From Pseudomonadota bacterium (GTDB lineage Bacteria > Pseudomonadota > Gammaproteobacteria > Burkholderiales > Burkholderiaceae_C), in contig JAUNUR010000026.1 of the NCBI GenBank assembly GCA_030538085.1, positions 1 through 38,036 of the forward strand: a DNA stretch of 38,036 nt, read 5' to 3'. Both the position numbers and the translations under genes were made by a program. Below, one piece after another: positions 24,894-34,194 of this stretch (position 1 is the first letter of the stretch; each line of letters starts with the position of its first letter). The notes under the pieces were generated by a model. The model saw only the letters and a program-made list of their open reading frames with translations. It ran no database searches and was not told the origin of the DNA.

Positions 24894-27701
24894 TCAATGC
24901 GCCTGCTCCCAGTTCGGCCCCACGCCCACCTCGGCCAGCAGCGGTACCTTCAGCTCGGCCACGGCGGCCATCAGCTTCGGTACCTCGGCCTTCACCCAGT
25001 CGATCTCGGCCTGGGGCACCTCGAACACCAGTTCGTCATGCACCTGCATGATCATGCGCGTGGCACGCCGTTCTTTTTCAAGTACGCCTTGCACCGCCAC
25101 CATGGCCTTCTTGATCAGGTCGGCCGCCGTGCCCTGCATGGGCGCGTTGATGGCGGCGCGCTCGGCAGCGGAGCGGCGCGGGCCGTTGGGGCTGTTGATC
25201 TCGGGCAGGATCAGGCGGCGGCCGAACACGGTCTCGACATAGCCCTGCGCCTTGGCCGCCTGCTTGGTCTCGTCCATGTAGCGCTTCACGCCGGGATAGC
25301 GATCGAAATAGCGCTCGATATAGTTGCGCGCCGCCGTGTTGTCGATGCCGAGGTTGCGCGCCAGCCCAAAGCTGCTCATGCCGTAAATCAGGCCGAAGTT
25401 GATGACCTTGGCGTAGCGGCGCTGCTCGCTGCTGACCTGATCCGGCGCGACACCGAACACTTCGCTCGCCGTGGCGCGGTGCACGTCCAGCCCTTCGGTG
25501 AAGGCCTTCAGCAGTGCCTCGTCATCCGACAGGTGCGCCATGATGCGCAGCTCGATCTGGCTGTAGTCGGCGCTGACGACCACGTGCCCCGGCGGCGCGA
25601 TGAAGGCCTCGCGGATGCGGCGGCCTTCCGCCGTGCGGATGGGGATGTTCTGCAGGTTCGGATCGTTGCTGGCCAGCCGCCCCGTCACCGCCACCGCCTG
25701 CGCGTAATGCGTGTGCACGCGCCCGGTGGCGGGGTTCACCATCTGCGGCAGCTTGTCGGTGTAGGTGCTCTTCAGCTTGGCAAGACCGCGATGCTCCAGG
25801 ATGCGCGCGGGCAGCGGGTAGTCCTCGGCCAGCTTTTCCAGCACCTCCTCGTCGGTGCTGGGCTTGCCGGTGGCGGTTTTCTTGACCACGGGCAGGCCGA
25901 GCTTGTCGAAGAAGATTTCGCCAATCTGCTTAGGCGACCCCAAGTTGAAGGGCTGGCCCGCCAGTTCGTGCGCCTCCTGCTCCAGTTGCAAAATGCGCTG
26001 GCCCAGCTCGTGGCTTTGCTGGCGCAGCAGTTCGCTGTCGATCAGCACGCCATGGCGCTCGATCTGGAACAACACCTCGCTGGTGGCGATTTCCAGCTCA
26101 TAGATTTGCAGCAGCCCGGCGTTCTGCTGCAGGCGCGGCCACAGCGTGAGATGCACGTCCAGCGTCTGGTCGGCATCCTCGGCACCGTAGTGCACGGCCT
26201 GCTCGAACGGCGCCTGCGCGAACGGGATCTGATGCGCGCCCTTGCCGCACAGGTCTTCATAGCTGGTGCCGCTACGGCCCAGGTGCCGGTCGGCCAAGCT
26301 CGCCAGGCCGTGCGGGCGGTGCACTTCGAGCACGTAGCTTTGCAGCATGGTGTCGTGCGCGTAGCCCGCCACCTCGATGCCGTGGTTGGCGAACACGTGG
26401 CGGTCGTACTTGATGTGCTGGCCCAGCTTCTTCTTGGCCGGGTCTTCCAGCCAGGGCTTCAGGCGCGCCAGCGCCTCATCCAGCGGCAGTTGCGCTGGCG
26501 CATCGGGGCCATCGTGGGCCAGCGGGATGTAGGCCGCTTCGCCCGGCTGCACACTGAACGAGATGCCGACGATGCGCGCCTGCATCTCGTCGAGCGAGGT
26601 GGTTTCTGTGTCCAGCGCCGTCAGCTCCGCCGCGTCGATCTTCGCCAGCCAGCGGTCGAAGGCGGGCCAGTCAAGCACCGTCTCGTAGCGCACGTCACCG
26701 CCCACCTGCGACGCCGTCGGTGGATCGGCAAACAGGTCGTCGGTGGGCGTGGCGGCTGCGGGCTTGCGGGCCGGCTTGGCGGCTGCGCCGCCCGTCAAGG
26801 CCTTGGCCAGCGACTTGAAGCCGAACTGCTCATAAAAACCCGCTAGATCGCCCGTTTGTTGTTCGCGTACAGCTATCGAATCAAGAGCTGGAAGCCCCTC
26901 CACGTGGCCATCCAGATCGCAATCGGTGCGTATCCGCAGCAGCTGGCGCCCCATCGGCAGCCAGTCGAGCGAGTTGCGCAGGTTCTCGCCCGCCGCGCCC
27001 TTGATCTGGTCTGCGGCGGCCAGGATGCCATCCAGCGAGCCATGCTCGTTCAGCCATTTGGCGGCGGTCTTGGGGCCGACCTTGTCGACGCCCGGCACGT
27101 TGTCGATGGCGTCGCCCAGCAGCACCTGGTAGTCGAGCATCTGGTCGGGCCGCACGCCGAACTCGGCCTGCACGCCGGCCTCGTCGCGGCGCTTGCCGCT
27201 CATGGTGTCGATGATGCTGATGTGCGGCGTCACCAGCTGCGCCAGATCCTTGTCGCCGCTGGAGATGACCACCTCCACCCCCTGCCGCGCGGCGGCGTAC
27301 GCCAGCGTGCCGATCACGTCGTCGGCCTCCACGCCGGGCACCGCCAGCACCGTCCAGCCCAGCAGGCGCACCACGGCGTGAATCGGCTCGATCTGGCTGC
27401 GCAGGCCGTCGGGCATGGGCGAGCGGTTGGCCTTGTAGTCGGGGTACAGGTCGTCGCGGAAGGTCTTGCCGGGCGCGTCGAACACGCAGGCGGCGTACTG
27501 TGCGTCGGGGTATTCCTTGCGCAGCGCGCCCAGCATGTTGATCATGCCGCGGATGGCGCCGGTGGGCTGGCTGGCTGGGTCGGCCGGGTCCGCGCGCAGG
27601 TCGGGCATGGCGTGGTAGGCGCGGTACAGGTAGCTGGAGCCGTCGACCAGCAGCAGGCGTGGCGCGGGCGTGGCTTCGGGCGCGGAAGGGGTGTCTGTCA
27701 T
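24894..27701 (-). CDS. polA: DNA polymerase I
   Basis: PolA fills gaps and removes RNA primers during repair and lagging-strand synthesis. The 935-residue product contains all three domains: the N-terminal 5'-3' exonuclease (LLLVDGSSYLYRAYHA at about 16-31, SSGDKDLAQLV, LLGDAIDNVPGVDKVGPKTA), the 3'-5' proofreading domain (LTALDTETTSLDEM, with D and E metal ligands), and the polymerase domain (DYSQIELRIMAHLSDD, FGLIYGMSSFGLARNLG, and MQVHDELVFEVP near the C terminus). The ATG at 27701 is preferred to 27716; both are possible. The stretch coding residues about 272-290 carries AT-rich codons and matches dispersed repeat G. It is divergent from the DUF2782-like and homoserine kinase genes, an order I recall from Pseudomonas. 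Confidence 0.97.
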   Translation of the reverse strand: MTDTPSAPEATPAPRLLLVDGSSYLYRAYHAMPDLRADPADPASQPTGAIRGMINMLGALRKEYPDAQYAACVFDAPGKTFRDDLYPDYKANRSPMPDGLRSQIEPIHAVVRLLGWTVLAVPGVEADDVIGTLAYAAARQGVEVVISSGDKDLAQLVTPHISIIDTMSGKRRDEAGVQAEFGVRPDQMLDYQVLLGDAIDNVPGVDKVGPKTAAKWLNEHGSLDGILAAADQIKGAAGENLRNSLDWLPMGRQLLRIRTDCDLDGHVEGLPALDSIAVREQQTGDLAGFYEQFGFKSLAKALTGGAAAKPARKPAAATPTDDLFADPPTASQVGGDVRYETVLDWPAFDRWLAKIDAAELTALDTETTSLDEMQARIVGISFSVQPGEAAYIPLAHDGPDAPAQLPLDEALARLKPWLEDPAKKKLGQHIKYDRHVFANHGIEVAGYAHDTMLQSYVLEVHRPHGLASLADRHLGRSGTSYEDLCGKGAHQIPFAQAPFEQAVHYGAEDADQTLDVHLTLWPRLQQNAGLLQIYELEIATSEVLFQIERHGVLIDSELLRQQSHELGQRILQLEQEAHELAGQPFNLGSPKQIGEIFFDKLGLPVVKKTATGKPSTDEEVLEKLAEDYPLPARILEHRGLAKLKSTYTDKLPQMVNPATGRVHTHYAQAVAVTGRLASNDPNLQNIPIRTAEGRRIREAFIAPPGHVVVSADYSQIELRIMAHLSDDEALLKAFTEGLDVHRATASEVFGVAPDQVSSEQRRYAKVINFGLIYGMSSFGLARNLGIDNTAARNYIERYFDRYPGVKRYMDETKQAAKAQGYVETVFGRRLILPEINSPNGPRRSAAERAAINAPMQGTAADLIKKAMVAVQGVLEKERRATRMIMQVHDELVFEVPQAEIDWVKAEVPKLMAAVAELKVPLLAEVGVGPNWEQAH
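26834..26888 (-). repeat. Repeat G-like segment inside polA
   Basis: The minus strand reads GCTCTTGATTCGATAGCTGT, ACGCGAACAACAAACGGGCG and ATCTAGCGGGTTTTT. It aligns with copy 1 at 20946-21001 at the same length, sharing ATAGCTG-nnn-GCG and GGGTTTTT. It codes for about 18 residues between the two nuclease domains and uses codons (ATA, GTA, CTA) that are rare in the rest of the gene. Confidence 0.5.
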
Positions 27702-27759
27702 GCCGGCATTGTGCACGGCGGCCTATGCCTCGTGGATGAGTGCCGCCTAGAATACGGGC

Positions 27760-28110
27760 ATGCGTTCCATCACCGTTTTCAAGGCCGTCATGGCCGCCTG
27801 CGGCCTGTCATTGCTGGGTCCGCTGGCGCTGGCACAAACCACCACCGCCCCCACCGCCAGCCCAGTGCGCAATGAACCCGCGCTGGACCGCAACACCCAG
27901 CGCGTGGAACACATCCAGCACGAAGACGCTGGCAGCCGCGTGAACGAGGTGCGTGTGGGCGGGCAGACCCGGTCCATCACCGTGCAGCCCAAGGCCGGCG
28001 TGCCCTCGTACGACGTGCAGCCCGCCGACGCCACGGGCATGGGTGCCGGTAACCGCGAAACCGGCCCCGGCAACGCTGGCCGCCGCGTCTGGAAACTGCA
28101 TCAATTCTGA
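27760..28110 (+). CDS. Secreted protein, DUF2782-like
   Basis: A 116-residue protein with a signal peptide (hydrophobic at about 7-24, ALA-Q cleavage near 25). The mature part contains [20 protein letters not shown], which resembles DUF2782 as I remember it, and a basic C-terminal end. In Pseudomonas a DUF2782 gene lies between polA and thrB, and the same order is seen here. Function is unknown. TAGAAT (27748-27753) lies shortly before the ATG and could be a -10 box, though no good -35 is seen. Confidence 0.85.
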   Translation: MRSITVFKAVMAACGLSLLGPLALAQTTTAPTASPVRNEPALDRNTQRVEHIQHEDAGSRVNEVRVGGQTRSITVQPKAGVPSYDVQPADATGMGAGNRETGPGNAGRRVWKLHQF

Positions 28111-28141
28111 TAGCGCATCACGCAAGCTGGACCAGCGCTAC

Positions 28142-29128
28142 ATGGCGGTTTACACCGAAGTCTCCGAGGACGAGGCCCGTGCCCTGCTGCAATCGCTGGG
28201 CCTGGGCGATCTGACATCGCTGCGCGGCATCGAGGGCGGCATCGAGAACACCAACTACTTCGCCAGCAGCACGCACGGCGAATGGGTGCTGACGCTGTTC
28301 GAGCGCCTGACGCACGCGCAGCTGCCCTTCTACCTGCACCTGATGAAGCACCTGGCCCAGCACGGCGTGCCCGTGCCCGATCCGCAGGCCAAGGCCGAGG
28401 GCGTGCGCATCGGCCCCGGCGAGGACGACATCCTGCACACCGTGTGCGGCAAGCCCGCCGCCGTGGTCAACCGCCTGCGCGGCAGGAGCGAGCTGGCCCC
28501 CGGCCCGGCGCACTGCGCCGCCGTGGGCGAGATGCTGGCGCGCGCCCACCTGGCCGCGCGCGACTACGACCGCCACCTGCCCAACCTGCGCGGCCTGCCA
28601 TGGTGGAACGAGACCGTGCCGGTGGTGCTGCCCCATCTTGACGACAGCCAGGCCACGCTGATCCGCGCCGAGCTGGCCTACCAGAACCACGTGGCCGCCG
28701 GCTCCGCCTATGCCGCCCTGCCGCGCGGCGCCGTGCATGCCGACCTGTTCCGCGACAACGTGATGTTCGAGGGCACGCCCCAGCAGCCGGTGCTGACCGG
28801 CTTTTTCGACTGGTACTTCGCCGGCGTCGACACCTGGCTGTTCGATCTGGCCGTGACGCTGAACGACTGGGCCGTCGACCTGCCCACCGGCCATGCCGAC
28901 GAAGCCCGCACGCGGGCCCTGCTGGATGCCTACCAGGCGGTGCGCCCGCTCACCGATGCCGAGCGCCGCCTGCTGCCGGCCATGCTGCGCGCCGGTGCGC
29001 TGCGCTTCTGGACCTCGCGCCTGTGGGACTGGCACCTGCCGCGCGAGGCCAGCATGCTCAAGCCCCACGACCCGACACACTTCGAACGTGTGCTGCGCCA
29101 GCGCGTGGCCGCGCCGCTGCACGCATGA
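28142..29128 (+). CDS. thrB: Homoserine kinase, APH-fold type
   Basis: This enzyme phosphorylates homoserine on the way to threonine. The 328-residue product belongs to the aminoglycoside-phosphotransferase-like kind of homoserine kinase found in beta- and some gammaproteobacteria, not the GHMP kind of E. coli. It starts [16 protein letters not shown], as this family usually does. The kinase signature is HADLFRDN at 199-206, followed by the metal-binding Asp in GFFDWYF. It follows the DUF2782-like gene by 31 bases, and its stop overlaps the next start (ATGA). Other threonine genes are not in the window. Confidence 0.94.
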   Translation: MAVYTEVSEDEARALLQSLGLGDLTSLRGIEGGIENTNYFASSTHGEWVLTLFERLTHAQLPFYLHLMKHLAQHGVPVPDPQAKAEGVRIGPGEDDILHTVCGKPAAVVNRLRGRSELAPGPAHCAAVGEMLARAHLAARDYDRHLPNLRGLPWWNETVPVVLPHLDDSQATLIRAELAYQNHVAAGSAYAALPRGAVHADLFRDNVMFEGTPQQPVLTGFFDWYFAGVDTWLFDLAVTLNDWAVDLPTGHADEARTRALLDAYQAVRPLTDAERRLLPAMLRAGALRFWTSRLWDWHLPREASMLKPHDPTHFERVLRQRVAAPLHA

Positions 29129-29937
29129 AGCTCAACATCGTTCCCGCCCGCACCGGGGCGCGGTGGGTACGCGAAGGCGTACGCATTTTCTGGAAGCAGC
29201 CGCTGGCCTTCGCCGGACTGTTCTTCATGTTCCTGGCCGCCACCGTCGTGGCCACGATGCTGCCCCTGGTGGGCGACGTGCTGGCGCTGGTGCTGGTGCC
29301 CGCCGCCACGGTGGGGCTGATGTCGGCCACGCGGCAAGTGCTGGACGGGCGCTTTCCCCTGCCGGTGACACTGCTGGTGGCGCTGCGGCAGTCACCAGCC
29401 AAGACCCGCGCCATGCTGATCCTTGGCGGCCTGTACGCCCTGGCCGTGCTGCTGATCATCGGGCTGGCCAGCTTGCTGGGCGATGGCAAGCTGCCGCAGC
29501 TGCTGGCCCAGGAAGGCGGACGCGTGACGCCCGAGATGATGGCCAAGCCCGAGGTGCGCGAGGCCGCGCGTGCCGCCATGCGGCAGCTGATGATGGCGGG
29601 CCTGCTCTACATACCGGTGTCGGTGCTGTTCTGGCACGCGCCGGCGTTGGTGCACTGGCACGACGTGCCGGTGGGCAAGAGCCTGTTCTTCAGCGCCGTC
29701 GGGGTGCTGCGCAACACCGGCGCCTACCTGATCTACGGCATGGGCTGGATGCTGCTGATGGCCATCGCCTGGATGGCCCTGCTGATGGCCGCCGCGATGA
29801 TGAACAACCTGAACCTCGCCGTGAGCGGCATGTTCCCGGTCGGCCTGGCCATCGTCACCATGTTCTACGCCTCGCTGTGGTTCACGTTCCGCGACAGCTT
29901 TGCCCCGGAGCCACCGCCCCAGGCGCCGTCACCCTAA
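29125..29937 (+). CDS. Membrane protein, BPSS1780-like
   Basis: A 270-residue inner-membrane protein with about six hydrophobic segments and a start ([17 protein letters not shown]) that I associate with a betaproteobacterial family named after BPSS1780. Function is unknown. It overlaps thrB by four bases, so its translation is coupled to homoserine kinase. The tail is proline-rich. Confidence 0.85.
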   Translation: MKLNIVPARTGARWVREGVRIFWKQPLAFAGLFFMFLAATVVATMLPLVGDVLALVLVPAATVGLMSATRQVLDGRFPLPVTLLVALRQSPAKTRAMLILGGLYALAVLLIIGLASLLGDGKLPQLLAQEGGRVTPEMMAKPEVREAARAAMRQLMMAGLLYIPVSVLFWHAPALVHWHDVPVGKSLFFSAVGVLRNTGAYLIYGMGWMLLMAIAWMALLMAAAMMNNLNLAVSGMFPVGLAIVTMFYASLWFTFRDSFAPEPPPQAPSP

Positions 29938-30013
29938 CGTCACGCCAAAGTCACCAAGGTTTCATTCAACACGCGCAGCATGGGCCGGTTTCCACCAAAC
30001 CCTCCTTGCCGTG

Positions 30014-31915
30014 ATGAACCTCCACCTGCCCCGCCTTCACCGCGCCATGATGATGGCCCCGATCGCTCTCGCCACGGCCCTGGTGGCCTGCGGCGGCGGT
30101 AACGACGACAAACCCGCTCCCACCCAGCCGGCGCCCGATGCCAAGCCGCTGGCGCTGACCATCGCGCACATCAACGATCACCATTCCAGCCTGGACCCGT
30201 TCGCCAATCAGGTGATGAACATCGGCGGCACCGACACCCAGGTCGAGCTGGGCGGTTTTGCCCGCGTCAGCAGCGCCTTCAAGGCCTACGACGGCCGCGA
30301 CGACGTACTGAAGCTGCACGCGGGCGATGCCAACACCGGCACCCTGTACTACACGCTGTTCAAGGGCAAGGCCGACGCCGAACTGATGAACACCGTCTGC
30401 TTCGACGCCATGGGCGTGGGCAACCACGAATTCGACGACGGTGACGGCCAGCTCAAGTCCTTCATCGACGCCCTGCACGCCGGGGCCTGCAAAACGCCGG
30501 TGCTGGCCGCCAACGTCAAGCCCCAGGTGGGCACGCCGCTGGCACCCAAGGCGGCCGACGACTACCTGAAGCCCTATGCCATCAAGACCGTCAAGGACGT
30601 GTCTATCGGCATCATCGGCATCTCCGTGAAAGGCAAAACGCAGAACTCATCCAGCCCGTTGCCCACCACCGCGTTCGAGGACGAAGCCGTGGCCGCGCAG
30701 CGCACCATCGACCAGCTCAAGGGCCAGGGCGTGCGGCACATCGTGCTGCTCACCCACATCGGCTACGAGGCCGACAAGGCACTGGCCGCCAAACTGACCG
30801 ACGTCGACGTGATCATCGGCGGCGATTCGCACACGCTGCTGGGCGACTTCTCCAGCCTGGGCGATGGCTACGCGGCCTCTGGCCCCTACCCCACGCAGGC
30901 CGTCAACAAGGACGGCAAGCCCGTCTGCATCGGCCAGGCCTGGGAATACAGCAAGGCCATCGGCGAGATGCGCGTGAACTTCAACAGTGCTGGTGAAGTC
31001 ACTGCGTGCGAGGGCCAGTCTTCGCTGATCATCGGCGACAGCTTCAATCGCAAGGACGCCAACGGCACCTGGACGCCAGTTGACGCGGCCACGCAGCAGC
31101 AAATCACCACCGCCGTGGCCGCCAACAAGAGCCTGAAGCTGCTCACCGCCGACGCCGGCGCGGCCACGGCGCTCCAGCGCTATTCCGGCCAGGTGGACGA
31201 GCTGAAGAAACAGTCCATCGGCGCCACCACCGACGCGCTGTGCCTGGTGCGCACACCCGGCCACACCACCAACCGCAGCGCGGGCACGCCCGGCTGCGAA
31301 GAGGCCAACAAACTGGCCCGTGGCAGCGACATCGCCCAGGTGGTGGCCCAATCCTTTCTCAACGCCAGCTTGCGCGCCGACATCGCCATCCAGAACGCAG
31401 GTGGCGTGCGCGTGCCGCTGAAAGCCGGCACCATCACCATGGGCGACGCCTTCACCGTGCTGCCGTTCACCAACGTGCTGGTCGAACTGCCACTGACGGG
31501 CGCACAAGTGGCCAGCGTGCTGGAAGACGCCGTGGGCCACTACCTCGACGCGGGCCAGGCTGAAGGCGGCGGCCACCCCTACGCCGCCGGTCTGCGCTGG
31601 AACCTGGACATGAGCCAGCCCAAGGGCAAACGCTTCAGCCAGATTCAGGTGAAGGATCGCAAGACCGGCAACTGGTCGGCCATCGACCCGGCCAAGACCT
31701 ACATCGTGGCCACCAACGACTTCATCGCCAAGGGCCAGGACGGCTACGCCACCTTCAAGCCCATCTACGACAGCGGCAATTTCGTCAACAACTACCTGCT
31801 GTACACGCAGACCTTCGTGGACTACATCCGCGCCAAGGGCACCGTGACACGCCCTGCGGCGGGCGAGTATTCGCACCAGTCCGTGATCACCAAGAGCGGT
31901 GTGCGCCTGCCCTGA
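30014..31915 (+). CDS. 5'-nucleotidase (UshA-like) lipoprotein
   Basis: A 633-residue metallophosphoesterase of the UshA/CD73 type, which hydrolyses nucleotides or related phosphate esters outside the cytoplasm. The N terminus is a lipoprotein signal with the lipobox LVAC, cysteine at 26, followed by GGGND. The N-terminal catalytic domain shows AHINDHHSS at 51-59, LHAGDANTG, GNHEFDDG, LLTHIGYE and IIGGDSHT, the expected order of metal ligands. The C-terminal nucleotide-binding domain has QNAGGVRVPL and DGYATF. The residue pattern ND-H-H differs slightly from the classical D-x-H. Start is the ATG at 30014. A terminator follows. Confidence 0.93.
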   Translation: MNLHLPRLHRAMMMAPIALATALVACGGGNDDKPAPTQPAPDAKPLALTIAHINDHHSSLDPFANQVMNIGGTDTQVELGGFARVSSAFKAYDGRDDVLKLHAGDANTGTLYYTLFKGKADAELMNTVCFDAMGVGNHEFDDGDGQLKSFIDALHAGACKTPVLAANVKPQVGTPLAPKAADDYLKPYAIKTVKDVSIGIIGISVKGKTQNSSSPLPTTAFEDEAVAAQRTIDQLKGQGVRHIVLLTHIGYEADKALAAKLTDVDVIIGGDSHTLLGDFSSLGDGYAASGPYPTQAVNKDGKPVCIGQAWEYSKAIGEMRVNFNSAGEVTACEGQSSLIIGDSFNRKDANGTWTPVDAATQQQITTAVAANKSLKLLTADAGAATALQRYSGQVDELKKQSIGATTDALCLVRTPGHTTNRSAGTPGCEEANKLARGSDIAQVVAQSFLNASLRADIAIQNAGGVRVPLKAGTITMGDAFTVLPFTNVLVELPLTGAQVASVLEDAVGHYLDAGQAEGGGHPYAAGLRWNLDMSQPKGKRFSQIQVKDRKTGNWSAIDPAKTYIVATNDFIAKGQDGYATFKPIYDSGNFVNNYLLYTQTFVDYIRAKGTVTRPAAGEYSHQSVITKSGVRLP

Positions 31916-31945
31916 TTTTTTCCGTCGACCACTCTTTCCACCTCT

Positions 31946-31987
31946 CCAGACCATGTCCGTCACACCAGCGGCTGGTCTGGTTTTTTT
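31946..31987 (+). terminator. Rho-independent terminator after the 5'-nucleotidase gene
   Basis: CCAGACCA and TGGTCTGG form a perfect 8-bp stem around 19 bases, followed by seven T. It separates the two lipoprotein genes, so the second probably has its own promoter. Confidence 0.88.
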
Positions 31988-32009
31988 AAGTCCTACGCCC
32001 ACATCCTGT

Positions 32010-33905
32010 ATGCCCATGCGCCCCCTTCCCCTGCACTCCGTCCTGACATCCATGCTGCTGGCGGCATCGCTGGTCGCCTGTGGTGGCGACAATGACCACC
32101 CGCCCGCCACCACACCACCGACATCCGAAACTCCGCCGACCGCCCCCGAAAAAACCCCGGTGGCCCTGTCACTGGAAAAAATCGGCGGCTACAACAGCAA
32201 CATCTTCGGCAAGAGCGCGGCGGAGATTCCTGCGTTCGACGCCGCATCCAAACGCGCCTTCGTCGTCAACGCCGCCGCTGGCAAAGTCGATGTGCTCGAC
32301 CTGACCAGCCCGACGCAAACCACAAAACTCGGCGAGATCGACGCCAGCGCGGTACTTGCCGGTGCAGAAATCAACAGCGTGGCGGTGCACAACGGCCTGG
32401 TGGCCGTGGCCATTCAGGCCAACCCAAAAACGGATCCGGGCCGTGTGGCGCTGTACCGCGCCAGCGATCTGGCATTGCTGGGCCATGTGGCCGTAGGCGC
32501 CCTGCCCGACATGCTGACCTTCACGCCCGACGGCAAGACCGTGCTGGTCGCCAACGAGGGCGAGCCCAGCGACGATTACCAGATCGACCCCGAAGGCTCC
32601 ATCAGCGTCATCGACGTGAGCAACCCGGCAGCGCCCACCGCGCGCACGGCCGGTTTTACAGCCTTCAATGGCCAGGAAGCCGCCTTGCTCACCAAGGGCA
32701 TCCGCATCTTCGGCCCCAAGGCCACCGCCTCCCAGGACATCGAGCCTGAATACATCGCTGTGTCTTCCGACGGCAAAACCGCCTGGGTGACGCTGCAAGA
32801 GAACAACGCGCTGGCCAAGGTGGACATTGCATCGGCCACCGTGACCGCCATCACCCCCCTGGGCTACAAGGACCATGGCGTGGCGGGCAACGAGCTTGAC
32901 GTGTCTGACACCGACCTCAAGGCCGACATCCGCACCTGGCCCGGCGTGCGCGGCCTGTACCTGCCTGATTCGATTGCCTCCTACCAGGCCGATGGCAAAA
33001 CCTACCTGGTCACCGCCAACGAAGGCGACGCCCGCGCCTGGGGTGAAACCAACCCCGACTACTTCAACGGCGACACCAGCAAGGGCTTTGTGGAAGAGTT
33101 CCGCGTCAAGCACCTGATCAACGCCAAGGGCTGGAGCGGCCGCAAGGGCGACGATCTGCCGGCCCACCTGGCTGCCACGGCAGCAGGCGGCCTGCTCAAC
33201 CCCGCCACCTTCGGCTACTGCGGCGCCATTGCCGGTAACCCCGGCGCCTGCCGCGACGACAACAATCTGGGCCGCCTGACCATTACCTGGACCATGGGCT
33301 ACCAGACCAACCCCGATGGCACACCCAAGCTCTATACCGCAGCCGGCGTGGCCGACCCGGTCAATGGCAACCGCCTGATGTACGACCACCTCTATGCCTT
33401 CGGCGGGCGCTCGTTCAGCATCTGGGACGACAACGGCCAACTGGTGTGGGACTCGGGCGCCGAGCTGGAGCAATTCCTGGCCAGTGATGCGTGCAAGGTG
33501 GGCGCCGCCCGCGACAAGCTGTGCAAGGACTTCTTCAACTCCAACCACGAAGCGGGTGCCAGCATGGACAACCGCAGCGACAACAAAGGCCCTGAGCCTG
33601 AAGGCGTTACTGTCGGCAAGATCGGCGAGAAGACTTTCGCCTTCATCGGGCTTGAGCGCATGGGTGGCGTGATGGTGTACGACATCACCAACCCCAAGGC
33701 ACCCGTGCGCGTGGACTACATCAACACCCGCGAAGACTGGACCACCAAAGACCCGTCTACCGTGGGTGCCGCTGCAGGCGACCTCGGCCCCGAAGGACTG
33801 GTGTTCGTGCCCGCCGCGCAGTCGCCCAACGGCAAGCCGATGCTGCTGGTGGGCAACGAGGTGAGTGGCACCACAGCCATTTACCAGCTCAATCTGGGCT
33901 ATTGA
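32010..33905 (+). CDS. Choice-of-anchor I family lipoprotein
   Basis: A 631-residue extracytoplasmic protein with a lipobox ASLVAC, cysteine at 24, then a Pro/Thr-rich linker (about 30-50) and a propeller-like body. Phrases such as LTFTPDGKTVLVANEGEPS, YIAVSSDGKTAWVTLQENNA, YLVTANEGDARAW, and the final FVPAAQSPNGKPMLLVGNEVSGT fit the choice-of-anchor I group. Homologues are often called alkaline phosphatase, which is doubtful. ATG choices at 32010 and 32016 differ by two residues. It follows the UshA-like gene across a terminator. Both have closely similar lipoboxes, so they may work at the same membrane on phosphate esters; that is inference. Confidence 0.9.
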   Translation: MPMRPLPLHSVLTSMLLAASLVACGGDNDHPPATTPPTSETPPTAPEKTPVALSLEKIGGYNSNIFGKSAAEIPAFDAASKRAFVVNAAAGKVDVLDLTSPTQTTKLGEIDASAVLAGAEINSVAVHNGLVAVAIQANPKTDPGRVALYRASDLALLGHVAVGALPDMLTFTPDGKTVLVANEGEPSDDYQIDPEGSISVIDVSNPAAPTARTAGFTAFNGQEAALLTKGIRIFGPKATASQDIEPEYIAVSSDGKTAWVTLQENNALAKVDIASATVTAITPLGYKDHGVAGNELDVSDTDLKADIRTWPGVRGLYLPDSIASYQADGKTYLVTANEGDARAWGETNPDYFNGDTSKGFVEEFRVKHLINAKGWSGRKGDDLPAHLAATAAGGLLNPATFGYCGAIAGNPGACRDDNNLGRLTITWTMGYQTNPDGTPKLYTAAGVADPVNGNRLMYDHLYAFGGRSFSIWDDNGQLVWDSGAELEQFLASDACKVGAARDKLCKDFFNSNHEAGASMDNRSDNKGPEPEGVTVGKIGEKTFAFIGLERMGGVMVYDITNPKAPVRVDYINTREDWTTKDPSTVGAAAGDLGPEGLVFVPAAQSPNGKPMLLVGNEVSGTTAIYQLNLGY

Positions 33906-33930
33906 GCCCGCACGTCGCCTGACCAAAAGA

Positions 33931-33954
33931 CAGCACCTTCCAGGTGCTGTTTTT
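33931..33954 (+). terminator. Rho-independent terminator after the choice-of-anchor I gene
   Basis: CAGCACCT and AGGTGCTG form a perfect 8-bp stem with a TCC loop, followed by five T. It lies 25 bases after the stop. Confidence 0.9.
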
Positions 33955-34052
33955 GTATATCGATCCGGAAAAAACGACCAGCCGGTTCCTCAACGTGGAA
34001 TAAAGCGTATCCAAACCCAGAACGAAGGGGGGACTTGCCAAATTTATTCAAC

Positions 34053-34110
34053 CATCAAAACTGGCTTTGCCGCTTGGTTCACAAGCGCGAGCAGCTCCTG
34101 TTTTGATTGT
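34053..34110 (-). repeat. Dispersed repeat G, diverged copy
   Basis: The minus strand reads AATCAAAACAGGAGCTGCTC then GCGCTTGTGAACCAAGC and AAAGCCAGTTTTGATGG. It has the AGCTG-nnn-GCGCTT block and the T-rich end of copy 1. It lies in the gap after the terminator at 33954, downstream of the helicase gene. Nothing else is seen in that 289-bp gap. Confidence 0.5.
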
Positions 34111-34194
34111 GAAGAATGGCTAAACATGGCTATCGTCTGGATAAGCCGATTCCAGGCATTCATCCACCAATGGCGGCCACCAAGCAGGCGCCCC

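Noticed and set aside
33906-34194. Additional small gene after the choice-of-anchor I gene
   Set aside because: Open frames here are short, lack ribosome binding sites and run into the antisense strand of the helicase; only a terminator and a diverged repeat are visible.
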